Positions 18,294-26,582 of a DNA stretch of 48,677 nucleotides are shown piece by piece. Position numbers and translations under genes: made by a program. Numbering within the stretch: position 1 is the stretch's first letter; every line of letters starts with the position of its first letter. The notes beneath the pieces are model-generated. The model was given only the letters and a program-made list of their open reading frames with translations. It was not told the origin of the DNA and ran no database searches. The stretch is from Ferrovibrio sp. (lineage in GTDB: Bacteria > Pseudomonadota > Alphaproteobacteria > Ferrovibrionales > Ferrovibrionaceae): NCBI RefSeq assembly GCF_029255545.1, contig NZ_JANLJJ010000027.1, positions 18,700-67,376 on the forward strand, read 5' to 3'.

Positions 18294-19262
18294 TTAACCT
18301 CGCCGAATCCGTAGCTTAGCTGGGGCAGGGGCGGCGGGCGCCCCTTCGGCCACGGTTTTCTCTGCTTCGGCCGCCAGCCAGGCCACGAAGGCCCGTACCC
18401 GCAGATCGCCCGACAGCGCCGCTGGCCAGCGCACCAGATGCACCTTGCTGCAGGGCATACCCCAGCCGGGCCCTAGCGGCCTGACCAGACGGCCGTCCTT
18501 CAACGCATCATCGACCAGCAGGGATCTGGCCAGCACCACGCCGCCGCCCTCGATGGCGGCGCTGATGGCCGTGCCGATATCGACGAACCGCAGGCTGGTT
18601 TTCGGTTTGCCGGCAATGCCGAGCCGTTTGAACCAGGTGCTCCATTCCCATTCCGGAGTGTTGCCCTCCTCGGTGCCCTTGTAGAGCAGGGGGAGGGTCG
18701 CGAGTTGCGCCGGATCGCGCAGCGGCTTCCTGAGCACCGAGGGTGCGCAGACCGGGAAAACCTGCTCGCGGAACAGCAGGCGCTGGGTGCTGGTGTTGCG
18801 AGCCTCCTCGGGCCTGACCCACAGCACGCTCAGATCGCAATCGCCGCTGCGCGCCTTCATCTGCGCTTGGGTGGTGGCGATGACCAGTTCGATCTCGATG
18901 CCGGGATGCCGCCGTGCGAAAGCCGGCAGGCGGCGCACCAGCCAGTGCTGCGTCAGCGCCGCGCCGATGCTGACGCGCAGGCGGCCCGGTGTTGTCGCCG
19001 CGCGGCAACGTTCGCGCAGGCCGGCCATGCTGTCGAACACATCGCCCAGCCCTTCAGCCAAAGCCGCGCCTGCCGGGGTCGGGAACAGGCCTGCACGACG
19101 CCGCAGCAGCAAAGATGTGCCGATGAAGGCTTCCAGACGGCGCAGGCGATGGCTCACCGCACTCTGGGTGATGCCCAGCTCACTGGCCGCCGCGGTCATG
19201 CTGCCATGGCGCAGCACGGCATCGAAGGCCACGAGGGAGTCGAAGGGCGGCAGGGAGCGCAT
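18294..19262 (-). CDS. LysR family transcriptional regulator
   Basis: A 322-residue regulator. The N-terminal winged helix (about residues 3-62, with FDSLVAFDAVLRHGSMTAAA and LGITQSAVSHRLRRLE) is of the GcvA-like kind. A LysR substrate-binding domain follows (about 90-300), with an extra Ala/Pro-rich tail. I chose the start at 19262 because the next in-frame ATG at 19286 falls inside a palindrome that is probably the operator; neither has a strong ribosome site. It is divergent from an MFS exporter gene, the classic arrangement in which LysR controls its neighbour. Confidence 0.9.
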   Translation of the reverse strand: MRSLPPFDSLVAFDAVLRHGSMTAAASELGITQSAVSHRLRRLEAFIGTSLLLRRRAGLFPTPAGAALAEGLGDVFDSMAGLRERCRAATTPGRLRVSIGAALTQHWLVRRLPAFARRHPGIEIELVIATTQAQMKARSGDCDLSVLWVRPEEARNTSTQRLLFREQVFPVCAPSVLRKPLRDPAQLATLPLLYKGTEEGNTPEWEWSTWFKRLGIAGKPKTSLRFVDIGTAISAAIEGGGVVLARSLLVDDALKDGRLVRPLGPGWGMPCSKVHLVRWPAALSGDLRVRAFVAWLAAEAEKTVAEGAPAAPAPAKLRIRRG

Positions 19263-19271
19263 GCCCGTATT

Positions 19272-19286
19272 ATGAATTAGATTCAT
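19272..19286. promoter_or_regulatory. LysR-type box between lysR and MFS genes
   Basis: ATGAAT (19272-19277), TAG, ATTCAT (19281-19286) is a perfect 6-bp inverted repeat with the T-N11-A form of LysR boxes. It lies in the 79-bp divergent region. The binding protein is inferred from position. Confidence 0.6.
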
Positions 19287-19341
19287 GATACTGTGAAGCG
19301 ATGTCGTTGGCCCGGCGCACGGCGGCATGCGATGCAGTGCC

Positions 19342-20709
19342 ATGTCCGATCTCGCGCAACCGATGCCACGCTTCGGCCTCAATCATCCCATGGCCGTGGC
19401 TTGGGTGCTGGCACTGTCGGTCAGCCTGGCCAACTTCGATGTCACCGTCGTCGCCGTGGTGTTGCCGGTCATACGTGACGAACTGGGCTTCTCGATCGGC
19501 GCCACTGCCTGGGTTATGGACGCCTACAGCCTGGCCTTTGCCGGCTCTTTGTTCGCCGCCGGCGCGCTGGCCGACCGGTTCGGCCGCCGTCGCATGCTGC
19601 TGCTGGGCAATGCCGGCTTCGCGATGGCGTCGCTGCTCTGCGGCCTGACCTGGGACGGGCCGTCGCTGTGGTTTGCCCGCGCACTGCAGGGCCTGTGCGC
19701 CGCCTTCTATATCACCGGCGGCCTGGCTGCGATCTCGCTGGCCTATCCGATATCGAACGCGGCAAATCGCGCCCGGGCCTTCGGCATCATCGGCGTTACC
19801 AGCGGCGCGGCGATGGCGCTGGGCCCCACGCTGGGCGGCTTTGTCGCCGCCGGCTTGGGCTGGCGCTGGATATTCCTGATCAATCTGCCGGTTTGCGCGA
19901 TCTGCGCCTGGGCGGTTCGTCGCGTGATTGCAGAATCGCGCGATGAAGAGGGGCGGGCGCTTGATATTACCGGCGTGGCTCTGCTGACGCTGGCCATCGC
20001 CCTGCCGGTACAGGCGCTGCTGCACAGCGACGGTGCGCCGGTCTGGCGCTGGTTGGCTACGGGAGCGGGTGTGCTGCTCGGGATCGTGCTGGTGTGGCAA
20101 CAGAAGCGCCGTGCGAAACCGATGCTCGACCCGATGCTGTTCCGGCGGCGCGAGGCCATTGGTATCGGCTGCCTGCTGCTGTCACTGTCGGCCGGCTATT
20201 GGGCCACGCTGATCTATCTGCCGCTATATCTGCTGGCGGCTTTCGGCCTCGATGTCGAACAGGGCGGGTTGGCGATGCTGGCCGCCACGTTACCGATGCT
20301 GGCGCTGCCGCCGGTCGGCGTCTGGTTGACCCAGCGTTATGGCTGGCAGGCGACGTTCACCGGCGGCATGCTGCTGCTCACGGCCGGGCTGGCACTGCTG
20401 GCCTATGCCGCTTTCACGGCCGCATCGCTCTGGTTCGTGCTGGGCGCCATGCTGCTGCTGGCGAGCGGGGCGGGGATCAGCAATTCGCAGGTCTCGGGCG
20501 CGCTGGTGGCGCTGGCGCCGCCGGATCGCGCCGGCATGGCGTCTGCCATGGCAACGACATTGCGGCAGGCTGGCTTTGCCATCGGCATCGCTCTGCTTGG
20601 CGCAGTTTCCGGCGGCGTGGATTATGCCGCTGCCTTTGGCGTGGCGGCGTTTGCCGCCGCCATTGGTGCAGCGGCTGCTGCGCTGACGCTGAAGAGAATT
20701 CTGATCTAG
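19342..20709 (+). CDS. MFS transporter, DHA2 (EmrB/QacA)-like
   Basis: A polytopic inner-membrane protein of about 455 residues with 12-14 hydrophobic segments. The first helix carries NFDVTVVAVVLPVIRDELG and the following TAWVMDAYSLAFAGSL, which is the DHA2 drug:proton antiporter motif; loop 2-3 has ADRFGRRRMLLLG. It is likely a drug or metabolite exporter driven by the proton gradient. The start may be ATG 19327, five residues longer. It is divergent from the LysR gene, which may respond to its substrate. Confidence 0.9.
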   Translation: MSDLAQPMPRFGLNHPMAVAWVLALSVSLANFDVTVVAVVLPVIRDELGFSIGATAWVMDAYSLAFAGSLFAAGALADRFGRRRMLLLGNAGFAMASLLCGLTWDGPSLWFARALQGLCAAFYITGGLAAISLAYPISNAANRARAFGIIGVTSGAAMALGPTLGGFVAAGLGWRWIFLINLPVCAICAWAVRRVIAESRDEEGRALDITGVALLTLAIALPVQALLHSDGAPVWRWLATGAGVLLGIVLVWQQKRRAKPMLDPMLFRRREAIGIGCLLLSLSAGYWATLIYLPLYLLAAFGLDVEQGGLAMLAATLPMLALPPVGVWLTQRYGWQATFTGGMLLLTAGLALLAYAAFTAASLWFVLGAMLLLASGAGISNSQVSGALVALAPPDRAGMASAMATTLRQAGFAIGIALLGAVSGGVDYAAAFGVAAFAAAIGAAAAALTLKRILI

Positions 20710-20714
20710 ACAGC

Positions 20715-21182
20715 TCAGACCAGCATGTCGGCGATGCCGCCGGCGCTCTTGCCGGTGCCCTGTTTGACGGCTTCCTCGATCTGCTCGCGGATCTCTTCCT
20801 CGATCTTCTTGCGCAGCTTTTCGTCGAGCTGGGCGAGGCCCTCTTCAGTCAGGCCGTTTTCTTCCAGGTATTTCGCCCGGATGCGCTCGGGGATTGACAT
20901 CTTGGCGTAATCCAGGAAGTCCTGGGCGGCATCGGGTTTTTCGGGCCGCGCGGTTGCCGCTACGGCGGCGGCGGTCTGGGCCGCGGAAGACGACTGCGTT
21001 GCCTGCGCCTCATCGACTGGGCCAGTTGCCGTGGTCAGCCAGGCCGGGCGGGTCTGCGGATCACTGCCCTTCGCTTCTTCCTTCTTCGCCCTTGCGAGCT
21101 TCAGGAAGCTTTCCATCGTCTCGCTGTCGAAGCTGAGCTGCTGCAGGCGACTGCTGCCACCGCGGATATCGGAAACCGACAT
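20715..21182 (-). CDS. conserved-looking protein of unknown function with C-terminal coiled coil
   Basis: I do not recognise this 155-residue protein. The start at 21182 has a very good ribosome site (GTGGAGGACAGC). It has no signal peptide or membrane helix. A charged N-terminal part (FLKLARAKKEEAKG) is followed by an Ala/Thr/Gln-rich linker (about residues 60-85) and a helical, strongly charged C-terminal half (YAKMSIPERIRAKYLEENG, LDEKLRKKIEEEIREQIEE) that looks like a coiled coil. It converges on the MFS gene with 5 bp between stops. It is probably cytoplasmic; no function is proposed. Confidence 0.8.
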   Translation of the reverse strand: MSVSDIRGGSSRLQQLSFDSETMESFLKLARAKKEEAKGSDPQTRPAWLTTATGPVDEAQATQSSSAAQTAAAVAATARPEKPDAAQDFLDYAKMSIPERIRAKYLEENGLTEEGLAQLDEKLRKKIEEEIREQIEEAVKQGTGKSAGGIADMLV

Positions 21183-21374
21183 GCTGTCCTCCACTTGCTT
21201 TGTGGGCACAGGAAGCAATGTGCATGCCAAAGGTTGCAGGGTGGTCGCGTGTCAGGATATTGCGGAAATCGGCATAATCACAATGTTGCGGAGTTTGGTA
21301 AACGGCAGTTAAGCGGAATTTTCTGCCGCCTGGGCACGATGATGCGGTGTGATTTGCCGGGTGCCTCTGTCTGC

Positions 21375-21668
21375 TCAGCGGTCGACATGCCCTAGGTCGC
21401 GGCCTGGATCGAGACGATCGCGCAGAAGCTTTTTGAGCGTCTTCACATCAGGAAAGCCGCCGTCGCGTTTGCGTTCCCAGATCGTGACATTGTCATAACA
21501 GATTTCGAAGATGCCGCCGGTGCCAGGCACCAGGGCCACCTCGGCCAACTCATCAGAAAAGGTGGAAAGCAGTTCCTGCGCCATCCAGGCGGCGCGCAGC
21601 AGCCAGTGGCATTGCGTGCAATAGGTGATGGTGATGCGGGGTCTGGTGCTGGCAGTCGGATCGGTCAT
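21375..21668 (-). CDS. SelT/SelW/SelH (Rdx) family protein, Cys form
   Basis: A 97-residue thioredoxin-like protein. It begins with a beta-strand and a CXXC redox motif (ITYCTQCHW), with Cys in the place of selenocysteine, and continues with the family blocks LSTFSDELAEVALVPGTGG, IFEICYDN and FPDVKTLKKLLRD. Proteins of this family are thought to take part in thiol redox reactions, but their targets in bacteria are not known. The gene lies 9 bp after the stop of the degenerate GGDEF/EAL-like gene in the same direction, so the two are probably co-transcribed. Confidence 0.9.
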   Translation of the reverse strand: MTDPTASTRPRITITYCTQCHWLLRAAWMAQELLSTFSDELAEVALVPGTGGIFEICYDNVTIWERKRDGGFPDVKTLKKLLRDRLDPGRDLGHVDR

Positions 21669-21677
21669 GCCGGCATG

Positions 21678-23063
21678 CTAGCCTGGAATATGTTCGCTGC
21701 GCAGCCCTTCCAGCATGCCTGGCGTGTCGACCGTGCCACTGACTGCATCGCCCCAGATGATGTCGAAACCGGCCGCAATGCCGGTACGCAGATAATCGCG
21801 GTTGTTGATATTGGCCAGGATCGCGATGTTGCGATGCAGGTGGATACGCTTGGCGAACGTGCCAAGGTCAGCCTGCAGTTTCATCGTGTCGGACTGGTCG
21901 GCCGGTATTTCGGTGCTCAGGCCATAGCAGCCGGCGGTGGCGAAGGTGTCGACCAGCCGGGGGTCGGGCTGCATATGCGCTACCTGCAGGGACGATAATG
22001 GCCGCAGATAGGAAATCAGCTCCGCCAGCCGGCTGGCCGGCATGCCGGTCGGCAAATTGGTGATGGCAAAGGCGATATAGGTGCGGATGCCATCAGGAAG
22101 ATCGCGCAGGCGGCTGAAATACTGCTCGCGCAGGCGGCTGATACTCATGGTGTCGTAGCTGATCGGCACCACCAGCTTGGTCTGCAGGCCTGCCGCCATC
22201 ATGCGATGCAGGCCAAGCAAGGCCGCCCCAAGGGTGAAACGATCGAGTGCCGGCAACAGGTCCTCCGGCTTGTCGAGCATCGGATCGTCGTCCACCAGCA
22301 CCATGCGGCCGGTACGCTTGTTGATGACATTGGTGAGGAAGGAGGTGAAAGCGCGGCGCCGCGTGTTGAACATCGGCCGGAAGCTGGCACTGCAATGTTT
22401 GAGGTATTCCTCAACGGTGGTGCGCTGGAACAACGCGCTGAAATCCTGCTCCAACTCGGGGATGTAGGACAGTTCCGTTGTATCCGCCATTGATCCGGCG
22501 ACCTGTCTGGCGGAATCGGATTCATACCAGCCGTCCTCGGCGGCGGTGCGAACATGGTGGATCAGTTCGTCGAGTGAATTGATTTTTTCCAGTACGAATT
22601 GCCGGTCGATCTCGGCGACCTGGGATACCACGGTGATGTCCTGGCCTTCGCCGACGATCAGCTTCTCGATCTCCCCGGCGATCATGCGTGCCTTGAACTC
22701 GGCCTCGCGGCGGCGCAGGCGAGTGAACAGGATCAGGAAATTTTCATCGTCCACCTTGTAATAAGCATCGGTGACATCAAGGCGGTGGCGGAAAATTCCT
22801 TCGATCAGGTGAAAAATCCGCGCGCTTTGCTGTTCCCAGTGGTCACCCAGGACGGTACGGATATCGGCCAGACCGATTAACTGCAGGGAACCGGCCGTCA
22901 GTTTACTGGAAGGAATACTCAGGCTGTGCTGACCCGCCGTGGCAGCCGGGGCAGGGGTGGCGGCACCGATTTCGCGCCGCCGGGGCGCTGGGCCCGACGG
23001 CGCATCGTTGCCGCCAAGCAGATGCCCCAGTTTCTGAAGTAGGGAACTACGCGTGCTGTCCAT
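21678..23063 (-). CDS. protein with degenerate GGDEF- and EAL-like regions
   Basis: A 461-residue soluble protein. After a Pro/Ala-rich N-terminal segment there is a region (about residues 60-180) with YYKVDDENFLILFTRLRRRE, which resembles the strand and loop around a GGDEF motif but lacks GG(D/E)EF. The C-terminal third (about 350-460) reads like a degraded EAL barrel end (HMQPDPRLVDTFATAGCYGL, ANINNRDYLRTGIAAGFD), without the EAL metal ligands. It is therefore more likely a binding or scaffold protein than a cyclase or phosphodiesterase. The start at 23063 lacks a strong ribosome site; an upstream in-frame ATG at 23189 is possible but adds atypical sequence. Confidence 0.7.
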   Translation of the reverse strand: MDSTRSSLLQKLGHLLGGNDAPSGPAPRRREIGAATPAPAATAGQHSLSIPSSKLTAGSLQLIGLADIRTVLGDHWEQQSARIFHLIEGIFRHRLDVTDAYYKVDDENFLILFTRLRRREAEFKARMIAGEIEKLIVGEGQDITVVSQVAEIDRQFVLEKINSLDELIHHVRTAAEDGWYESDSARQVAGSMADTTELSYIPELEQDFSALFQRTTVEEYLKHCSASFRPMFNTRRRAFTSFLTNVINKRTGRMVLVDDDPMLDKPEDLLPALDRFTLGAALLGLHRMMAAGLQTKLVVPISYDTMSISRLREQYFSRLRDLPDGIRTYIAFAITNLPTGMPASRLAELISYLRPLSSLQVAHMQPDPRLVDTFATAGCYGLSTEIPADQSDTMKLQADLGTFAKRIHLHRNIAILANINNRDYLRTGIAAGFDIIWGDAVSGTVDTPGMLEGLRSEHIPG

Positions 23064-23263
23064 CGGTGATGTTGCGTGTGTCTTTTTTCTACCCAGACAA
23101 GATCTGACTTCAGAGCTAGAGAAAGGAAAAATAGTGCAGTGCTGATTTGCTAAATAAGTCTGCGCCTTCTCTGGCAGCGAGTCGATCATATAAAATAATA
23201 AGTATTTTCAATGGATTATTTCGTATTTTGGCGCGATATGCGACTTCGCGTGACAAGAGGGGT

Positions 23264-23308
23264 TTGACATTGGGGGAAATCAGGGCATTTATTATGATCA
23301 TCATCATA
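23264..23308 (+). promoter_or_regulatory. promoter and palindrome before the TetR-MATE operon
   Basis: TTGACA at 23264-23269 is a clear -35 box; an AT-rich -10 region (TTTATTAT) follows about 18-20 nt later. TATGAT (23293-23298) and ATCATA (23303-23308) form an inverted repeat spanning the -10/start area, a suitable site for TetR autorepression. It ends 11 bp before the ATG. The 256-bp gap upstream is unusually AT-rich and holds no gene I can see. Confidence 0.55.
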
Positions 23309-23319
23309 TAGGCTTTTCC

Positions 23320-23928
23320 ATGGCCCAGCCTTCTCCTGCCGCCGCTCTGCCATCGCGCCGCCAGGCCACGCGCGAGAGAATCCTGCATTCGGCGGCCCGA
23401 TCTATCAGGACGCGTGGTCCTGCCGGCGTGGGGGTGCTGGAGATCATGCATGAGGCCGGCCTGACGCATGGTGGCTTCTATGCCCATTTCAGATCGAAGG
23501 ACGACCTGGTGGCGGCTGCCATCACCGCCATGTTCGAGGAAGGACGCAATCGCTTCTTCGCCCGTACCGCCGGCAAGCAGGGTATCGAAGCATTGCGCGC
23601 CTGGGTCGACGCCTATGTCTCGCCATCGCATCGTGACAATCCCGGCGGCGGCTGCGCGCTGGCCGCACTGACCAGCGATGCTGCCCGCCTCGAAGCACCA
23701 GCGCGTGCCGCCTTCGATGACGGCCTGCGCGGCATCGTCGCGCGGTTTGTCTCGTATCTTCCCGTGCATGATGGCTTCGATGCCGAAGGCTTTGCCATGG
23801 CAATGCTGTCCGAGATGGCGGGGGCCGTGGCGCTGGCTCGCGCCACCACCGATCCTGCCCTGTCCGACCGCGTCCTCGACTCCGCCCGCGCCAGTCTGCA
23901 GGCCCGGCTGGCGCAGGCGGCGCCATGA
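23320..23928 (+). CDS. TetR family transcriptional regulator
   Basis: A 202-residue regulator with a TetR helix-turn-helix at about residues 17-62 (RERILHSAARSIRTRGPAG, then GLTHGGFYAHFRSKDDLV). The GFYAHF sequence is the usual recognition helix end. The C-terminal ligand domain resembles the AcrR/TetR_C group that includes regulators of drug efflux genes. It overlaps the MATE gene by 4 bp, so it is co-transcribed with its likely target and probably autoregulates through the palindrome upstream. Confidence 0.93.
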   Translation: MAQPSPAAALPSRRQATRERILHSAARSIRTRGPAGVGVLEIMHEAGLTHGGFYAHFRSKDDLVAAAITAMFEEGRNRFFARTAGKQGIEALRAWVDAYVSPSHRDNPGGGCALAALTSDAARLEAPARAAFDDGLRGIVARFVSYLPVHDGFDAEGFAMAMLSEMAGAVALARATTDPALSDRVLDSARASLQARLAQAAP

Positions 23929-25313
23929 ACGATCAGAGCCTTAAAGCCGCGGTGCCGCGACCATTCGCACAACCTGCGCCCCGGCCGGCGCAGGAAAAGC
24001 TGCTGATCGCAGCAATCCTGCCGACCCTCCTGCGGCTCACTCTGCCCAATACGGTGGCGATGACAGCAACCGCGCTGGCGGCGATCGCCGAGACTGCCTA
24101 TGTCGGCCTGCTCGGCGTCGAGCCGCTGGCGGCGATGGCGCTGGCTTTTCCGATGATCATGCTGATGCAGATGATGTCGGCCGGCGCGATGGGTGGCGGC
24201 GTCTCGTCGGCGATTGCACGCGCCCTCGGCGGCGGCGACCGCGCGCGGGCCAATATGCTGGCCCTGCACGCCGTGGTGATCGCACTTTGTGCCGGACTGG
24301 GTTTTACGGTTTTCTTCTGGCTGCTGGGCCCGCCGATCTACCGCCTGCTCGGCGGCCACGACGGCACGCTGCAGCAGACCGTATTGTATTCCAACACGGT
24401 GTTCGCCGGCGCCATGTCGGTCTGGCTGTTCAACACGCTGTCGTCGGTGCTGCGCGGCACCGGCAACATGGCGGTGCCATCCGTGCTTGGCTTGGCAGTG
24501 GCCGTGCTGCAGATTGTGATCGGGGGCGCGCTTGGGCTGGGTTTCGGGCCACTGCCGCGGCTCGGCATGCTCGGCGTCGGACTGGGGCAGGTGGTCGCCT
24601 TCAGCCTCGGCACGCTGTATCTGGCCTGGCATTTGCTGGCGGGCCACGCACGGCTGCGCCTGGTGCCACGCGCCTTTGTGGCCCATGGCGAGATGTTTGC
24701 CGATATCCTGAAAGTTGGCGCCATGGCCTGCCTGTCATCGCTGCAGACCGTGCTGACCATCCTGATCTTCACCGGATTGGTGGCGCGTTTCGGTATTGTC
24801 GCGCTGGCGGGCTATGGCATTGGTGCGCGGCTGGAATTCCTGCTGATCCCGATTGCCTTCTCGGTCGGCGTCGCCAGCGTGCCGATGGTGGGTATGGCGA
24901 TCGGCGCACGAAATGTGGCGCGCGCCCGTCATGTCGCCTGGACGGCAGGCAGCCTGGCTTTCGGCGCACTCAGCATCATTGGCCTGGTGGTGATCGTGGT
25001 GCCGGATGCCTGGTCCGGATTGTTCACGCAGGATGAAGCGGTGATCGCGGCGGCGCGGCAGTACCTCACGGCCGCCGGCGCCGGTTTTCCCTTCTTTGGC
25101 CTTGGCCTGTGCCTGTATTTTGCCTCGCAGGGCGCCGGCAGGCTGGTCGGCCCGGTACTTGCCGGTACGTTGCGGCTGGTGCTGGTTGGCATAGGCGGCT
25201 GGCTGCTGACAGTGAATGGCGCGCCGGCCTGGACGCTGTTCGCTCTGGCCGGCGCGGCCATGGTGCTCTATGGGCTGGCGACGCTGGCGGCGGTGCGCTT
25301 CACGCGCTGGTAG
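23925..25313 (+). CDS. MATE family efflux transporter
   Basis: A 462-residue membrane protein with 12 predicted helices in two similar halves, the MATE (multidrug and toxic compound extrusion) layout. The first half opens PTLLRLTLPNTVAMTATALA and contains ETAYVGLLGVEPLAAMALAF. The start overlaps the TetR stop. It would export cationic drugs or metabolites using a sodium or proton gradient. The substrate cannot be told from sequence. Confidence 0.93.
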   Translation: MNDQSLKAAVPRPFAQPAPRPAQEKLLIAAILPTLLRLTLPNTVAMTATALAAIAETAYVGLLGVEPLAAMALAFPMIMLMQMMSAGAMGGGVSSAIARALGGGDRARANMLALHAVVIALCAGLGFTVFFWLLGPPIYRLLGGHDGTLQQTVLYSNTVFAGAMSVWLFNTLSSVLRGTGNMAVPSVLGLAVAVLQIVIGGALGLGFGPLPRLGMLGVGLGQVVAFSLGTLYLAWHLLAGHARLRLVPRAFVAHGEMFADILKVGAMACLSSLQTVLTILIFTGLVARFGIVALAGYGIGARLEFLLIPIAFSVGVASVPMVGMAIGARNVARARHVAWTAGSLAFGALSIIGLVVIVVPDAWSGLFTQDEAVIAAARQYLTAAGAGFPFFGLGLCLYFASQGAGRLVGPVLAGTLRLVLVGIGGWLLTVNGAPAWTLFALAGAAMVLYGLATLAAVRFTRW

Positions 25314-25337
25314 GCCGCGACCTACAAATTCCTGCGC

Positions 25338-25856
25338 TCAGAGCGGGACAGCGCCCTCGTAGTAAAAAGCCGAGATGATGCGGTCGATGGTGATGCCGTC
25401 ATCGGCCAGCGGACAATGGACATATTCCAGATCGGCGTAATCATGCCGGAACTTCATGCGCGGCGGGCCGTGCCAGTAATATGTGACGCCGGTTGACAAG
25501 ACTTGCTGGCGCACGTCGAGGATCACGCCGGCATCCCGGCCCGACAAGCGGGTGTTGGTGGCCACGATCTCGTCGATATAACGATTCATCATCGGCGACG
25601 GCGCGGCATCCAGTACCGCTTCGCCGGCAACTCGCACGAAGAACCGCGCCGGCTGCGGAGCAGGTTTCCGTTCGACCTCGACCAGAACGATGTTGGCCAG
25701 CAGATGCGGCAGGGCCGCCATGTCGAAATCGCGCCGCGCCGGCAGATGGCCAGGCGGATGAATCTGCCGCATGTAGCGCAGGAAATCGCGCACCACACTG
25801 CTTTGCGATTTACCCAGGATGGCGTCTATGGCGACGATATTTGGGTGGGAAGGCAT
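25338..25856 (-). CDS. PAS_5-type sensory domain protein, copy 1
   Basis: A 172-residue protein consisting of one PAS-like domain of the kind common in Rhodospirillales (PAS_5). Hallmarks are IHPPGHLPARRDFD, LLANIVLVEVE, GRDAGVILD and, near the end, LEYVHCPLADDGITID. There is no output domain, so it probably acts as a single-domain sensor or partner protein. The start at 25856 precedes HPNIV, the usual beginning of the family. It lies 49 bp downstream of a paralogue (25906-26508) in the same direction. Confidence 0.85.
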   Translation of the reverse strand: MPSHPNIVAIDAILGKSQSSVVRDFLRYMRQIHPPGHLPARRDFDMAALPHLLANIVLVEVERKPAPQPARFFVRVAGEAVLDAAPSPMMNRYIDEIVATNTRLSGRDAGVILDVRQQVLSTGVTYYWHGPPRMKFRHDYADLEYVHCPLADDGITIDRIISAFYYEGAVPL

Positions 25857-25905
25857 GCCGGAGTATGACCGCGCGGCTGATCGGTAATCAATGCGCTGGC
25901 CTGGA

Positions 25906-26508
25906 TCAGGGCTCGGAATCGAAGCCGTGGTAATGAAATACCGATACGATCTGGTCGACGGTGACGCCGTCTTCGGCCAGCGGGCAGTGAACATACTCGA
26001 TGTCGGCGAAATCGAGAGCGAAACGCATCCGCGGCGCGCCGCAGTAATGCGCCACAAGACCGCTTTTCGCCACGGCTGCGCGCGTCAGGATCGAGTATGG
26101 CCTGCCGGGCTCATCCTCCTCGGCAATGTCTTCGAGGCGGCGGCCCTGCAGCGGCATTCGGAAGGCGCGGACGATTTCCTCGCCGGCCACCTTGATGCGG
26201 AAACCGGGCCGGTCGCCATGCACGACTTCGACCAGGATCAGATGCGGCAGCAGGCGCGGCACGGCCATCGGGTCGAAATCCCGGCGCGATGGCAAGCGGT
26301 CGGCCGGATGGATGCCGCGGTAATAGGCGAGAAAGTCAGCGATCTTTTCATCGCGCGCGACATGCAGCACGCGCGCGATGGTGACAAGATTGGGATGCGG
26401 TGTGGGACTCGGCTTACGCAAGGCAGAAGCGTGGGACACGGCGGCAGCCTTTCGGTGGCAAAAGTGGCGGCTGGCGTAGCAACTATTGCTGCGCTGCACC
26501 ATTGCCAT
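25906..26508 (-). CDS. PAS_5-type sensory domain protein, copy 2
   Basis: The upstream paralogue of the previous protein, up to 200 residues. It shares HPNLVTIARVL, IHPADRLPSRRDFD, LLPHLILVEVV and IEYVHCPLAEDGVTVD with copy 1, so the pair arose by duplication or are two branches of the same family. The start is uncertain: ATG 26508 gives a non-conserved Cys/Ser-rich leader; GTG 26439 would give 177 residues, close to the length of copy 1, with AAAGG upstream. Function unknown; probably cytoplasmic signalling. Confidence 0.82.
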   Translation of the reverse strand: MAMVQRSNSCYASRHFCHRKAAAVSHASALRKPSPTPHPNLVTIARVLHVARDEKIADFLAYYRGIHPADRLPSRRDFDPMAVPRLLPHLILVEVVHGDRPGFRIKVAGEEIVRAFRMPLQGRRLEDIAEEDEPGRPYSILTRAAVAKSGLVAHYCGAPRMRFALDFADIEYVHCPLAEDGVTVDQIVSVFHYHGFDSEP

Positions 26509-26582
26509 CCATGCAGGGCTGCCTTGCCGTGCTCGCCGTCACAATCCCGTAGTCAGGCAGAGTTTTTCCTGATTATCCGGCA

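Noticed and set aside
19270-20100. 276-codon frame opposite the MFS gene
   Set aside because: Gln/Arg/His-rich shadow; the plus strand encodes clear membrane helices.
21678-23063. active diguanylate cyclase or phosphodiesterase
   Set aside because: Neither GG(D/E)EF nor EAL catalytic residues can be found.
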